Shown: positions 1 through 11,736 of the stretch, one piece after another
How positions within the stretch are numbered: position 1 is the first letter of the stretch
How the letters are laid out: every line of letters begins with the position of its first letter
Source: Brachybacterium subflavum
Lineage (GTDB): Bacteria > Actinomycetota > Actinomycetes > Actinomycetales > Dermabacteraceae
Direction of reading: 5' to 3'
Length of the DNA: 64,000 nt
NCBI RefSeq assembly: GCF_009299795.1
Contig: NZ_VIGP01000007.1
Coordinates: 62,001 to 126,000 of the forward strand
Notes under the pieces: generated by a model
What the model saw: the letters and a program-made list of their open reading frames with translations, nothing else
What the model was told of the DNA's origin: nothing
Database searches by the model: none
Position numbers and translations under genes: made by a program

Positions 1-2874
<2,874 letters not shown>

Positions 2875-3077
2875 TCGTGCTCCTCGGGGTGGACCGTGAC
2901 CGGTCCGGTTCGTCTCGTCCGCCCGGGAGGGCGGATGGTGTTCCGGCCCGCCGGGGGCGGATCGGCAGTGCGCGGGCGCCGACGGCCCCGGAGGGCGCGG
3001 CGCCGCCCCATCCTACGTGTCCTCTCCTGCGAGCGCCGTGCCACAGGGCACACGGCGGGGCGGCGATCCGGGGCCGC

Positions 3078-4376
3078 CTACGACAGCATCTCCGCGAGCG
3101 CGGGGGCGAGGTCGCCGACGCCGAGCACCTCGATGCTCGTCAGTCCCTGCCAGCGCGCGGCGCGACCGAGCTCGTCGGCGAGCGCGGGAGCGATCTCCTC
3201 GACGCCCGGCACCCTCTCCCGCGCACGCATGGCGGGCAGCGGTTCGAGGTGCGCCTCGCAGACCTCGAGGACGCCGCGCCGGCGGTCGCTGCGCAGGTCG
3301 ATCCGCGCGACGATCCGATCGCCCAGCAGGAAGGGCAGGGCGTAGTAGCCGTGGGTGCGCTGGGCGCGCGGCGTGTAGATGCCGATCCGGTACTCGACGT
3401 CGAAGAGGTCGCGCAGACGGGGGCGATGGAAGGCGACGGGATCGAAGGGGCTCACGAGGGCGGCCGCGGCGACCGGGGCGGGTCGTGGCGCCTCGTGGTG
3501 CAGCAGGAGGGGAAGCTCCCGGGCGCCGCGGCGCACGGTGACCTCGCGCAGCATCCCGGTGGCGAGCATGTCCCGGATGTGCGGAGCGACCTCGGCCGCG
3601 CGCAGCCGGAAGTAGTCGGCGATGTCCGCCGGGGAGGCGATCCCGAGCGCCTTCGCGGCGCGGCGGGCGAGCTCCCCCTGCGCGGCGGACGGATCCGGTC
3701 CGCTCCCCTCGTCGTCCCCGCGCTCCGGGAGGGCGATGGGGTCGGCGGCGTGATCCGGCAGCGGCGCGCCGGCCTCGACCGCATAGAGCCGCTCGAACTG
3801 GGGACTGCGGCCGACGCAGTCCACGTGGCCGGCGCGGAAGAGGTACTCGACGAGCCACTGGGTGTCCGAACGGCGCCATCCCCAGCCCTCGGCGGGCTTC
3901 TCCTCGTCGCCCACGCGGCGGGCGACGGCGGCGGCGCTGATCGGCCCGTGCGCGGCGATGACGTCGAGCACGCGGCGCATCGCCCCCGCGTCCGAGCCGG
4001 CGGCGCGGCGCACGGCGCCCCAGTCCCTGCGCGCGGCGCGCTCGCGGCGGAAGCCCAGCAGCGAGTGGACCTCGGCGGTCGTGAAGGCGGCCTCGTGCGC
4101 GAGGGCCTCCTGGACCAGACGCCCGCGGCCGGGCCGGCTCGCGCGGTCCAGGACGTCCACGTCCCAGCAGCCGCGGCGCGTGAACACGGGCATGTGATGG
4201 GCCCGGGCGAACACGCTCACGGAGTCGATCTGCAGCAGGTGGGTGCGCTCGAGGGTCCTCTCGAGGCTGCGCCGGCTCGCGGCGCGTGCGGGAAGGTCGT
4301 CGGCGCGGCGCCCGCCGATGCCCTGCGCGCGCAGAGCGATGCGGCGGGCGGATCTCCAGCTCAGTCGCTCGGCCAT
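3078..4376 (-). CDS. YcaQ/AlkX-type winged-helix DNA glycosylase (HTH_42 family)
   Basis: This is a 432-residue protein of the HTH_42 superfamily, whose studied members (E. coli YcaQ/AlkX, Streptomyces AlkZ) remove bulky or crosslinking alkyl adducts from DNA. The N-terminal sequence LLQIDSVSVFARAHH contains Q49-I50-D51. This is the Q-phi-D form of the catalytic motif seen in the YcaQ subfamily, rather than the Q-phi-Q form of AlkZ resistance enzymes. The downstream blocks around WGWRRSDTQWLVEYLF and RIGIYTPRAQRTHGYYALPFLLGD are typical of the family. It is flanked by secA and hpf and separated from hpf by a long hairpin, so it is probably transcribed alone. I infer a housekeeping crosslink-repair role; the substrate cannot be read from sequence. 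Confidence 0.85.
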   Translation of the reverse strand: MAERLSWRSARRIALRAQGIGGRRADDLPARAASRRSLERTLERTHLLQIDSVSVFARAHHMPVFTRRGCWDVDVLDRASRPGRGRLVQEALAHEAAFTTAEVHSLLGFRRERAARRDWGAVRRAAGSDAGAMRRVLDVIAAHGPISAAAVARRVGDEEKPAEGWGWRRSDTQWLVEYLFRAGHVDCVGRSPQFERLYAVEAGAPLPDHAADPIALPERGDDEGSGPDPSAAQGELARRAAKALGIASPADIADYFRLRAAEVAPHIRDMLATGMLREVTVRRGARELPLLLHHEAPRPAPVAAAALVSPFDPVAFHRPRLRDLFDVEYRIGIYTPRAQRTHGYYALPFLLGDRIVARIDLRSDRRRGVLEVCEAHLEPLPAMRARERVPGVEEIAPALADELGRAARWQGLTSIEVLGVGDLAPALAEMLS

Positions 4377-4411
4377 GGATCCGATCCTAGGAGCAGGGTG
4401 GGACGGAGCGG

Positions 4412-4465
4412 CCCCGCATGCGGCTCCGCCCGCCGCGGGGAGCGCGACGGGCGGAGCATGCGGGG
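4412..4465 (-). terminator. Long bulged hairpin downstream of hpf
   Basis: The arms CCCCGCATGC (4412-4421) plus TCCGCCCG (4425-4432) pair with CGGGCGGA (4448-4455) plus GCATGCGGGG (4456-4465). This gives 18 base pairs interrupted by one 3-nt bulge, with a loop of about 15 nt. It begins about 55 nt after the hpf stop and lies upstream of the YcaQ-like gene. No T-run follows, which is common for actinobacterial intrinsic terminators. A role as a transcript-end or mRNA-stability structure is inferred. Confidence 0.55.
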
Positions 4466-4519
4466 GTCGATGTTCGGTGGTCGATGGCGCACTGCGGGGG
4501 TGCGCAGGGCGCTGCGCTC

Positions 4520-5227
4520 TCAGGCGCTGCGGGCGGAGAGCTCGTCCTCGGGGTCGATGTCGAGGGCGACCTCCTCCACGCGCTCGAGCTCGATGACGCC
4601 GTAGCTCCAGCCCTTGCGGCGGTAGACCACCTTGGGGTTGCCGGTCGCCTCGTCGATGAAGAGGTAGAAGTCGTGGCCCACGAGCTCCATGCGGTTCAGG
4701 GCATCGTCGATGCTCATGGGGGCGGCCTTGTGCTTCTTCTCGCGGATCACGACCGGGCTCTCGTCGGCGGCGTCGCCCGTCTCGTCCTCGTCCGCGGCTG
4801 CGACCGCGGGAGCCTCGTCGGCCGAAGCCGCGGCCACCGAGTCCTCGGGGAGCAGTGGGATCTCCCCGGTGTGACCCATGGTCCGCACGCTCTCGGCCCC
4901 GCGGCCGCGGGAGCGTCCGCGGCGGTGGTCCTTGCGGCGGTCGCGGGCGCGCCGCAGGCGCTCGAACAGCTTGCCGTAGGCGACGTCGAGCGCGCCGTAG
5001 AGGTCATCGGCCCGGGCTTCCGAGCGGATCACGGCGCCGTCGTCATGCACGGTGATCTCCACGCGGGCTGCCTGATCGGCCTGGCGGGGGTTGCTCTCCT
5101 CCGAGAGCTCCACGTCCACCCGCATGACCGCGGGTGCGAGCTGGGTGACCTTCTCGAGCTTCTCCGACAGATGGCGGTGGAAGCGCTCCGGGACGTCCAT
5201 GTGGCGTCCGACGACGTTGATCTCCAT
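4520..5227 (-). CDS. hpf: Long-form ribosome hibernation promoting factor (HPF)
   Basis: This is a 235-residue long HPF, which binds idle ribosomes and joins 70S particles into inactive 100S dimers. Residues 1-105 form the RaiA/YfiA beta-alpha-beta domain, starting MEINVVGRHMDVPERF. Next is a basic stretch (RDRRKDHRRGRSRGRG) and an acidic, alanine-rich linker of about 60 residues. The C-terminal dimerisation domain from about residue 170 contains the family signature MELVGHDFYLFIDEATG. The reading frame is open further upstream, but the ATG at 5227 has a strong Shine-Dalgarno site (GAGGAGG, 5 nt away) and the canonical start. A hairpin at 4412-4465 probably ends the transcript. Confidence 0.95.
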   Translation of the reverse strand: MEINVVGRHMDVPERFHRHLSEKLEKVTQLAPAVMRVDVELSEESNPRQADQAARVEITVHDDGAVIRSEARADDLYGALDVAYGKLFERLRRARDRRKDHRRGRSRGRGAESVRTMGHTGEIPLLPEDSVAAASADEAPAVAAADEDETGDAADESPVVIREKKHKAAPMSIDDALNRMELVGHDFYLFIDEATGNPKVVYRRKGWSYGVIELERVEEVALDIDPEDELSARSA

Positions 5228-5367
5228 GAGGTCCTCCTCATTCGAACGATCGCGGCCGATGATCAGCCCGGCCGCATTGGCTGGTCCGACTGCCACCTCC
5301 TCGTACGAGGCATCCACCCGTCCGCTGCGAGTGTGACGTACAGCATGGCACGGAATCCTGGGTGACG

Positions 5368-6168
5368 TCAGGGGAGCGTCCGAGTGGCGGGCAGGCGCGC
5401 CGAGGCGACCACGACCGCCCCGACGACCTCGATGCCCACTCCCCCGAGCGCCTCGGCGCTCGCCCGCAGGGTCGCGCCCGTGGTCACCACGTCGTCCACG
5501 AGGATCACCGGCGCGCCCTCGCGCCGCGTGCGCGGCAGCGTCCCGCTGCGCACGGCGAGGTGGCGACGGCGCCGCTGACGCGCCGTGCGCCCCTCCTGCC
5601 CCTCGCCGAGCGTGCCGCGAAGGATCTCCCAGGGCAGTCCCGTGCGGCGGGAGATCGCCGCGGCCAGCTCGGCGGTGTGGTCCTCCCCGCGCCGCACGCG
5701 GGAGCCGAGCCTGCTGGGCACGGGCACGAGCACGGGGCCGCGCTCTCGATAGGCCTCTCCCGCCTCGTCCGCGAGCGCCCGGGCCGCCGGGGCGAGGCCC
5801 CGCGCGAGGACCGGGACCAGGTGGGCCCTGCCGCCGTTCTTCCACGCCAGCACCAGGTCCTGGAGGGATCCCGCGTACTCGCCGAGCGCCATCACCGGCA
5901 GCAGCGCACGATGGTCCACGCCCGCGGGGGCGCCGTCCTCCCCCACGCGGACCCGGACGTCCTGCACCAGCTGCAGTGCATCGCACACCGCCTCCACCCG
6001 GCGGGCCTCGACGGCGAGCAGCTCGGCGCAGTCCTCGCACAGCAGGCGCCCCTCGCCGCCGCAGGGGCATTCGAGCGGCACGAGCAGGCCGCAGGTCTCG
6101 CGCAGGATCGCGACGAGCAGCTCCCCGGCCCTGCGGCCGGGCACCGCGGTGCGCGTGGGATCCCTCAT
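5368..6168 (-). CDS. ComF-family phosphoribosyltransferase-like protein
   Basis: This 266-residue protein has a Cys-rich N-terminal zinc-finger-like segment (C26, C34, C36, C44, C47 within CGLLVPLECPCGGEGRLLC). It is followed by a type I PRTase fold carrying the PRPP-binding motif VILVDDVVTTGATL at residues 221-234. This layout is that of ComF/GntX proteins, which in competent bacteria help bring single-stranded DNA into recombination. In actinobacteria they are widespread without proven competence. It lies between lpqB and hpf, as is usual in Micrococcales and related actinobacteria. Whether it retains enzymatic PRTase activity is unknown. The start is the ATG at 6168. Confidence 0.88.
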   Translation of the reverse strand: MRDPTRTAVPGRRAGELLVAILRETCGLLVPLECPCGGEGRLLCEDCAELLAVEARRVEAVCDALQLVQDVRVRVGEDGAPAGVDHRALLPVMALGEYAGSLQDLVLAWKNGGRAHLVPVLARGLAPAARALADEAGEAYRERGPVLVPVPSRLGSRVRRGEDHTAELAAAISRRTGLPWEILRGTLGEGQEGRTARQRRRRHLAVRSGTLPRTRREGAPVILVDDVVTTGATLRASAEALGGVGIEVVGAVVVASARLPATRTLP

Positions 6169-6188
6169 CGGCTCAGCACAGCACCTCG

Positions 6189-6212
6189 GCTCCCCGCCCG
6201 CGGGGCGGGAGC
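6189..6212 (-). terminator. GC hairpin between lpqB and comF-like gene
   Basis: GCTCCC (6189-6194) pairs with GGGAGC (6207-6212), and after a single bulged C, GCCC (6196-6199) pairs with GGGC (6203-6206). The loop is 3 nt. It sits about 60 nt after the lpqB stop and just before the comF-like start. It could end or attenuate the mtrAB-lpqB transcript. There is no T-tract. Confidence 0.45.
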
Positions 6213-6273
6213 GCCGACTGTGGACGACGGCCCCCTGGGGAGGACCGGCGGACGGTCCTGGTGCGGACGGGCG

Positions 6274-7977
6274 TCAGTAGAAGGAGGGGTCGCGGGCATC
6301 CATCTCGACGTCGCCCCAGGAGGATCCCTCGACGCGCAGCAGCCGGCCGTCGCTCGTGGTGGCCCAGACGGCGACGGTGACGCCGGTCCCCGCGACCCAG
6401 TCGACCGTGGTCGGAGGCGCGGGCAGGCGATCGCCATCCTCCTGCAGGCCCATGATCTGGGCCCGCGGCGCCGAGCTCTCCGCGTCCTCGCCCAGCAGCA
6501 GCGCGGTGGACTCGTCGTACCAGGTGGCCAAGCGCAGCGACGCGAGCGAGGTCGGAAGCTGCACGGGCTCGGCGAGCGCGCGGGGCACGCCGTGCTCGTC
6601 GCGCACCACGGCGCTCAGGTCCAGGCGCGGGGTGCCGTCGTCGCTCGAGAGCACGAGCGCGCGGGTGGCGTCGGCCGCGAGGTCGAAGGAGAGCAGCCGG
6701 CGGCCGTCGAGCCAGGTCGCGTCGACCTTCGCGTCGTCCTCGGTGCTGCGGCTGGACAGGGCGAGCAGCGCCCCCGAGCCCGTCCGGGTGGGTGCCCACA
6801 CGAAGCCCGCATCATCGATCCGCGGGGGCAGCAGGTCGGGTCCGACGGCCACCTCGCGGCGGGGGACGCTGCCGTCGCTCGAGCACAGCACGACCGCGGA
6901 GCGGTCCTTGCGCAGGGCGGCCGCGAGCGGGGAGGCCTGGGACATCGCCGGGGCGTGCACGGTCTCCTTCGCGAGCGCCGGGACCATCTGCTCCGCCTTC
7001 GTCCCGGCGCCGACGTCCGCGAGGGAGACGACGCCCAGGGTGCCGGCGGCGATCGGACGATGGCCGGGGAGAGCCCGCGAGGGCCCGTCGGCGGGCGGCT
7101 CGAGATCCTTCCCCTCGCGCAGCAGCTTCACGTCCGAGAGCGCCGGCACCGAGCGCAGGGTCGCCTGGATCTGGGCGATCGCGAGATCGCGCGCGTCTGC
7201 GTCCAGCGAGGCGATGGTCCCGGGCAGCTCGAGCTGGAGCACGCCGTCGCCGCCCGCGCTCACGGACGCCGACCCCAGGTGCGCGCTCTCGGGGACGGCG
7301 GTGCGCACGGCTTTGGTGAAGGGCGCGGCGGGGCCGGACTCGAGCGCGCTGAGCGCGGAGGCCGTGACGTCGCGCGCGAAGAACCAGCGCGGATCGGGCA
7401 CCAGATGGATCTGCCGGGGGTCGAGGAAGTAGAGGCGGACGGCGCGGAAGAGCAGCGAGAACGCGGAGTCGGAGAGGAAGATGCCCGCGGGCGGATCGCT
7501 GATCCTCCACTGCCCGTGCTCCTGCACGACGCCGAGCGCGACCTCGCGCGCGCTCGCGCCGCCGTAGAGGGTGCGCACGCCGGCGCGGTCGACGTGCCCC
7601 ACGGCCTGCACGCTCAGGTGCACGCTCGAACGGTTCTCGACGGTGATCGCGAGCTCGGTGCCCGCCGAGTACAGGGTGACCCCCGCCGCGGGATCCCAGC
7701 TCGCGCGCGCCGAGGAGGTGAGGTACTGGCGGGCGACTCCGAAGTCGTCCTCGGGGCCGACGCCCGCGAGCACGAAGCCCGAGACGATCTGCTCGGGGCT
7801 CGCGCCGTCGGCCGGCGGCTGCGGCTGCACGTAGGGCACGTCGGAGGCCGCGGCCCCGCTCAGGCTCTCGCGGTGCACGTCGCCCGAGGTGGGGATGCGC
7901 GCGCACGCGCCGAGCGCGAGCGCCGTCCCCAGCAGGCCCGCCCCGCGCAGCACTCCGCGGCGTCCGATCTCATGCAT
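6274..7977 (-). CDS. lpqB: Lipoprotein LpqB, accessory of the MtrAB system
   Basis: This 567-residue secreted lipoprotein has an N-terminal Arg-rich/hydrophobic signal and a lipobox LALGAC with the modified Cys at residue 25. A GerMN-like domain follows (about residues 60-330; one stretch ends LAIAQIQATLRSVPALSDV). The rest is a beta-propeller-like C-terminal domain with repeated hydrophobic strand pairs. In mycobacteria LpqB interacts with the extracellular part of MtrB and modulates MtrA phosphorylation and cell division. Its start overlaps the end of mtrB by 8 nt, so translation is probably coupled. The adjacent order mtrA-mtrB-lpqB makes the assignment firm. Confidence 0.95.
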   Translation of the reverse strand: MHEIGRRGVLRGAGLLGTALALGACARIPTSGDVHRESLSGAAASDVPYVQPQPPADGASPEQIVSGFVLAGVGPEDDFGVARQYLTSSARASWDPAAGVTLYSAGTELAITVENRSSVHLSVQAVGHVDRAGVRTLYGGASAREVALGVVQEHGQWRISDPPAGIFLSDSAFSLLFRAVRLYFLDPRQIHLVPDPRWFFARDVTASALSALESGPAAPFTKAVRTAVPESAHLGSASVSAGGDGVLQLELPGTIASLDADARDLAIAQIQATLRSVPALSDVKLLREGKDLEPPADGPSRALPGHRPIAAGTLGVVSLADVGAGTKAEQMVPALAKETVHAPAMSQASPLAAALRKDRSAVVLCSSDGSVPRREVAVGPDLLPPRIDDAGFVWAPTRTGSGALLALSSRSTEDDAKVDATWLDGRRLLSFDLAADATRALVLSSDDGTPRLDLSAVVRDEHGVPRALAEPVQLPTSLASLRLATWYDESTALLLGEDAESSAPRAQIMGLQEDGDRLPAPPTTVDWVAGTGVTVAVWATTSDGRLLRVEGSSWGDVEMDARDPSFY

Positions 7978-9724
7978 CGTCGTCGACCTCCGCGTCCTCT
8001 CCCAGGGCCGGCAGCGCGTCGGCCCTCACCGGGATCTCCCCGGTGACCGTGCCGACGCTCGCCTGGCCGCGATCGATCCCGGTGAACGAGCGCTCGAGGG
8101 CGAGCGGGGAGCGCGCGAGCTGGGTGCCGGGTCTGCGCGGGAGGGTCAGGCGGAACACGGCGCCCTGGCCCCTGCGGCCCCAGGCCTGCAGCCAGCCTCC
8201 GTGGAGGTGGGCGTCCTCGAGGGAGATCGCCAGGCCCAGACCGGTCCCGCCCAGGGTGCGGGCGCGCGAGGGGTCGGCGCGCCAGAACCGGGCGAAGACC
8301 TGCTCGGCGTCCTCGGGGGTGAGGCCGACGCCGAAGTCCTGGACGATGACGGCGACCGCCTGGTCGTCGGCCCCCGTGCGCACGACGACGGGCCGCCCGG
8401 CCCCGTGCTCGATGGCATTGGTGAGCAGATTGCGCAGCACGCGGTCGATGCGCCGGGAGTCCACCACCGCCTCGGTCGACAGCGACGTCAGCTGGACGTC
8501 CAGCAGAGAGCCGCGCGAGCCCGCGAGGGGACGGGCGTCCTCGGCGGCGCGCATGACGAGGTCCCCGAGGTCGTGGCGGCGGGCGTCGAGCACGGCGGCC
8601 CCGGCGTCGAAGCGGGAGATCTCCAGGAGGTCCGCGAGCAGGGTGTCGAAGCGTCGCACCTGCGCGGAGAGCAGCTCCGTGGTGCGGACCACCTCGGGCG
8701 TGAAGTCCTCGCGGTGCTCGTCGAGCACGGAGGTCGCCATGCGGATCGTCGTCAGCGGGGTCCGCAGCTCGTGGGAGACGTCGGAGACGAAGCGCTGCTG
8801 GACGCGCGAGAGCTCGGTGAGGTCCTCGATCTTCTGCTCGAGGTTGCTGGCCATGGCGTTGAAGGAGCGCCCCACCTTCGCGATCTCGTCGGAGCCGGTG
8901 GCCTCGACGCGGCTGCCCAGGTCGCCCGCGGCGATCTTCTCCGCGGCGCTCGCGGCGCGCTGCAGGGGCGCGGTGACCAGACGCGCGACGACGATCGCGA
9001 TGCCCATCACGAGTGCGAGCATGACGGCTCCGCCGCCCAGCAGGGCCCGCTGCACGAACTGCAGCGTCTGCTGCTCCTGGCCCAGGGAGTACAGCAGGAA
9101 CAGGTCGTAGGTGCCGCTGCCGGGCACCACCACGCGGGTGCCCACGAGCAGCTGCGGCTCGGTCGCGCCCGAGTCGTCGGTGCGCCCGACGCTGCGCCAC
9201 ACCAGCGCGTCCGAGGTCTCGGCGACCGAGCTGCGCATGTCGGAGTCGACGAGGTCGAGCATCGCCCGGTCCGAGGCGATCGTGGAGGTCGCGCTCGTGG
9301 TGTCCACGGGCACCAGGGCCGCATCGCGCCGGGCGCCGCTGTCGGTGCTGCGCAGGCCCTGGATGAAGCTCGCGGCGGCGTCCTGCGACTGGGTCGAGGT
9401 GGCGCCCGCGGTGCCGTTCAGGGTGTCCAGCAGATCCTGGCGGATCGTCGTGGACTCCTCGAGCACCTGCACACGGCGCTGCTCGTAGAGGCCGTCGGAG
9501 ATCACGGAGGAGAGGTAGGTGCCGACGCTCATCACGGAGATCGCCGCGAGCAGGATCGTCAGCGCCACCACGCGCACCGCGAGGGTCCAGCGCCGCGGAT
9601 CGAACCACAGGCGCGGGTGGGCGTAGCGGCCCAGCAGGCGGCGCAGCCGCTGCCACCCCGTCCGCCCGGTCGGCCCGTGCTCGTCGCCGCGTCCGCCGGG
9701 CCCGGTCCGGTCCGCAGCGTCCAT
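7970..9724 (-). CDS. mtrB: Sensor histidine kinase MtrB
   Basis: MtrB is the membrane sensor of the MtrAB two-component system, which couples envelope and osmotic state to cell-wall remodelling and division genes. In 584 residues it has a first membrane helix near 49-75, an extracytoplasmic sensor of about 150 residues, and a second helix around LGGGAVMLALVMGIAIVVA. A HAMP domain (IAAGDLGSRVEATGSDEI) and the phosphoacceptor H-box SDVSHELRTPLTTI follow. The kinase domain shows an N-box (NLLTNAIEHG), a G1 box (DFGVGL) and a G2 box (GGTGLGLAI). It follows mtrA after a 35-nt gap and overlaps lpqB by 8 nt. All catalytic motifs are intact. Confidence 0.97.
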   Translation of the reverse strand: MDAADRTGPGGRGDEHGPTGRTGWQRLRRLLGRYAHPRLWFDPRRWTLAVRVVALTILLAAISVMSVGTYLSSVISDGLYEQRRVQVLEESTTIRQDLLDTLNGTAGATSTQSQDAAASFIQGLRSTDSGARRDAALVPVDTTSATSTIASDRAMLDLVDSDMRSSVAETSDALVWRSVGRTDDSGATEPQLLVGTRVVVPGSGTYDLFLLYSLGQEQQTLQFVQRALLGGGAVMLALVMGIAIVVARLVTAPLQRAASAAEKIAAGDLGSRVEATGSDEIAKVGRSFNAMASNLEQKIEDLTELSRVQQRFVSDVSHELRTPLTTIRMATSVLDEHREDFTPEVVRTTELLSAQVRRFDTLLADLLEISRFDAGAAVLDARRHDLGDLVMRAAEDARPLAGSRGSLLDVQLTSLSTEAVVDSRRIDRVLRNLLTNAIEHGAGRPVVVRTGADDQAVAVIVQDFGVGLTPEDAEQVFARFWRADPSRARTLGGTGLGLAISLEDAHLHGGWLQAWGRRGQGAVFRLTLPRRPGTQLARSPLALERSFTGIDRGQASVGTVTGEIPVRADALPALGEDAEVDDDA

Positions 9725-9759
9725 GGCGGTGATGCGCGCGCCCCGGGCGTCCAGGACGC

Positions 9760-10446
9760 TCAGGACGCGCCGCCCGCGCGGTAGCCCACGCCGCGCACGG
9801 TGACGACGATGCGCGGATGCTCGGGATCGATCTCGATCTTCGAGCGCAGGCGCTGGACGTGCACGTTGACCAGGCGGGTGTCGGCGCTGTGGCGGTACCC
9901 CCAGACCTCCTTGAGCAGCGTCTCGCGCGTGAAGACCTGCCAGGGCCGACGGGCCAGCTGCACGAGGAGCTCGAACTCCAGCGGGGTCAGCGGGATCTTC
10001 TCGCCGTCGCGGCGGACCTCGTGCCCGTCGACGTCGATGGACAGGTCGCCGACGCTCAGCTGCTCGGTGCTGGGCGCCTCGCTGCGCCGCACCCTCGCCT
10101 TGATGCGGGCGACGAGCTCATCGGGCTCGAAGGGCTTGGTGAGGTAGTCGTCCGCCCCCGCCTCGAGGCCCTCGACCACGTCGGCCGTGTCCGAGCGGGC
10201 GGTGAGCATGAGGATGGGGACGCCGGAGTGGCGGCGCAGGCGACGGCACACCTCGATGCCGTCCATGCCCGGGAGCATGAGGTCCAGGAGGACGAGGTCG
10301 GGGTGGAGGCGGTCGAAGGCGTCCAGCGCGGAGGCGCCGTCGGCCGTGGTGACCACGTCGAACCCCTTGCCCCGCAGCACGATGCCCACCATCTCCGCGA
10401 TCGCATGATCGTCATCGACCACCAGGATGCGTGAGGACGTCGTCAT
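9760..10446 (-). CDS. mtrA: Response regulator MtrA (OmpR/PhoB type)
   Basis: This 228-residue transcription factor has an N-terminal receiver domain. It carries the acidic pocket VVDDDH, the phosphoacceptor D55 in LVLLDLMLPGMDG, and the conserved Lys in LTKPF. A C-terminal winged-helix DNA-binding domain ends in the typical RGVGYR. The length equals that of mycobacterial MtrA. The open frame continues far upstream, but the ATG at 10446 gives the family N-terminus MTTSSRILVVDDD. A hexamer CACAAT ends 7 nt before this ATG and no clear ribosome-binding site is visible. A leaderless transcript is therefore possible but weakly supported. It heads the mtrA-mtrB-lpqB operon, divergent from a membrane-protein operon. 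Confidence 0.97.
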   Translation of the reverse strand: MTTSSRILVVDDDHAIAEMVGIVLRGKGFDVVTTADGASALDAFDRLHPDLVLLDLMLPGMDGIEVCRRLRRHSGVPILMLTARSDTADVVEGLEAGADDYLTKPFEPDELVARIKARVRRSEAPSTEQLSVGDLSIDVDGHEVRRDGEKIPLTPLEFELLVQLARRPWQVFTRETLLKEVWGYRHSADTRLVNVHVQRLRSKIEIDPEHPRIVVTVRGVGYRAGGAS

Positions 10447-10535
10447 GGGCTCATTGTGCCATTCGTCCCGTCCTCCGCCGTGGACCGACGTCGTCGCAGG
10501 TCTCGACCATCGTCGTATCCGCCGCGGGCACGCGG

Positions 10536-10547
10536 CACCGTACGGTG
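10536..10547. promoter_or_regulatory. 12-bp palindrome with embedded -10-like hexamer in the divergent mtrA region
   Basis: CACCGTACGGTG is a perfect inverted repeat in the 159-nt region between mtrA and the divergent plus-strand operon. It contains TACGGT (10541-10546), which fits the actinobacterial -10 pattern TANNNT for the plus-strand gene about 60 nt downstream. No good -35 box is seen. A repressor or activator site overlapping a promoter is possible, but a short palindrome can arise by chance in GC-rich DNA. Confidence 0.3.
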
Positions 10548-10605
10548 GGGCAGGCGCGGCGAAGCGGACGCCATGGACCATCGAGGACGACGAGAGGTGA
10601 GCGAC

Positions 10606-11730
10606 GTGACCGGACCGAGCGGACCGTGGAGCGCTCCGGGAGCAGGCGCACCGACGACGTCCTCCCCCGCGTCGCCCGCGCCCGGGTCGCAGGAGGCACC
10701 GGGCCGTCCCGGCCCCGTGCAGCGCGAGCTCGTCCGCAGCCCGGGCCTGTTCCCGCTGCGGCCCCTGGGGGTCGGCGAGATCTTCTCCGCGGCGGTCGGG
10801 ATCTACCGCCGCCGCCCGAAGCTCGTGTTCGGCGTCAGCGCGATCGTGCTGGGCATCGCCTTCGTGCTCAACCCGGTGGCCGCCGGCATCGGCATCGCGC
10901 CCACGGCCGTGCAGCTCCAGGGCATCTCCCAGGATCCCACGGCGGCGTCCTCGAGCGCCGCCGACCCGTTCGGCTCCTCGCTCGGCGACATGCTCGCGAC
11001 CATCGGATCCTCCATGGTCTCGGGAGTGATCACGCTGGTGGCCATGCAGCTGGTGCTCGTGGTCCTCACCCGGGTCGCCCTCGCGGAGGCCGTCGGCTCC
11101 CGCACCGACGACGCCTCCCTGCGCGCCGCGCTGCGCTCGCACGGGCCGCGGGCCGCGCTCACGGCGATCCTCGTCTCCCTCATGGGGTTCACGGCTTTCG
11201 TGGTGATCTCCCTGATCGGCGGCCTGCCGCTGCTCGTCGTCCGCGAGGCGCACTGGTGGACGATCCTGCCGCTGCCGGTGTTCCTGGTCCTGGGACTGCT
11301 GGCCTCGCTGTGGGTGTGGGCGCGCACCGCCTTCTCGACCCCCGCGCTCGTCCTCGAGGACACGAGCGTGCTGGGCGGCGTGCGCCGCTCCTTCGCGCTC
11401 ACCCGGGGCCGGCGTCTGTGGCGCGCGCTCGGGATCGCCCTGCTGCTGACGGTCTCGTACACCCTCGTGCAGCAGGTGATCGCCGGAGTCTTCGGGACCG
11501 TCGGCACGGTCCTCTACGTGATCATCCTGCTGGCCACACAGATGACGGGCCTCGTGCCGGGGATGATCCTGCTGATGGTCGTGACGATGCTCGGCTCGTA
11601 CGCGGCCTCCGTGGTCGTCGTGCCGTTCTGGGCCTCCGGCCTCACCGCGCTCTACGCCGATCTGCGGATGCGCCACGAGTCCTGGGACATCGCGCTGCGG
11701 CGCGCGCAGCAGGACGCGGACGGCAGGTGA
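10606..11730 (+). CDS. Multi-span membrane protein, GDPD membrane-domain-like
   Basis: This protein of about 374 residues has a Pro/Ala/Gly-rich N-terminus of some 45 residues. The sequence RPLGVGEIFSAAVGIYRRRPKLV follows in segments, the usual entry of the glycerophosphoryl-diester-phosphodiesterase membrane-domain family. It then has about six hydrophobic helices with an amphipathic tail. No catalytic GDPD domain is present, so no enzyme activity should be assumed. The frame is open from 10456, but the GTG at 10606 has a good ribosome-binding site (GAGAGGTGA, spacing about 5). An alternative ATG lies at 10573. It is the first gene of the DUF4129-DUF4350-MoxR-DUF58 operon, and its stop overlaps the Shine-Dalgarno site of the next gene. 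Confidence 0.75.
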   Translation: MTGPSGPWSAPGAGAPTTSSPASPAPGSQEAPGRPGPVQRELVRSPGLFPLRPLGVGEIFSAAVGIYRRRPKLVFGVSAIVLGIAFVLNPVAAGIGIAPTAVQLQGISQDPTAASSSAADPFGSSLGDMLATIGSSMVSGVITLVAMQLVLVVLTRVALAEAVGSRTDDASLRAALRSHGPRAALTAILVSLMGFTAFVVISLIGGLPLLVVREAHWWTILPLPVFLVLGLLASLWVWARTAFSTPALVLEDTSVLGGVRRSFALTRGRRLWRALGIALLLTVSYTLVQQVIAGVFGTVGTVLYVIILLATQMTGLVPGMILLMVVTMLGSYAASVVVVPFWASGLTALYADLRMRHESWDIALRRAQQDADGR

Positions 11731-11736
11731 GCGCAC

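Noticed and set aside
10456-10605. Longer N-terminus for the first gene of the MoxR operon
   Set aside because: The extension is Arg-rich and covers the divergent promoter region; a strong ribosome-binding site precedes the GTG at 10606.
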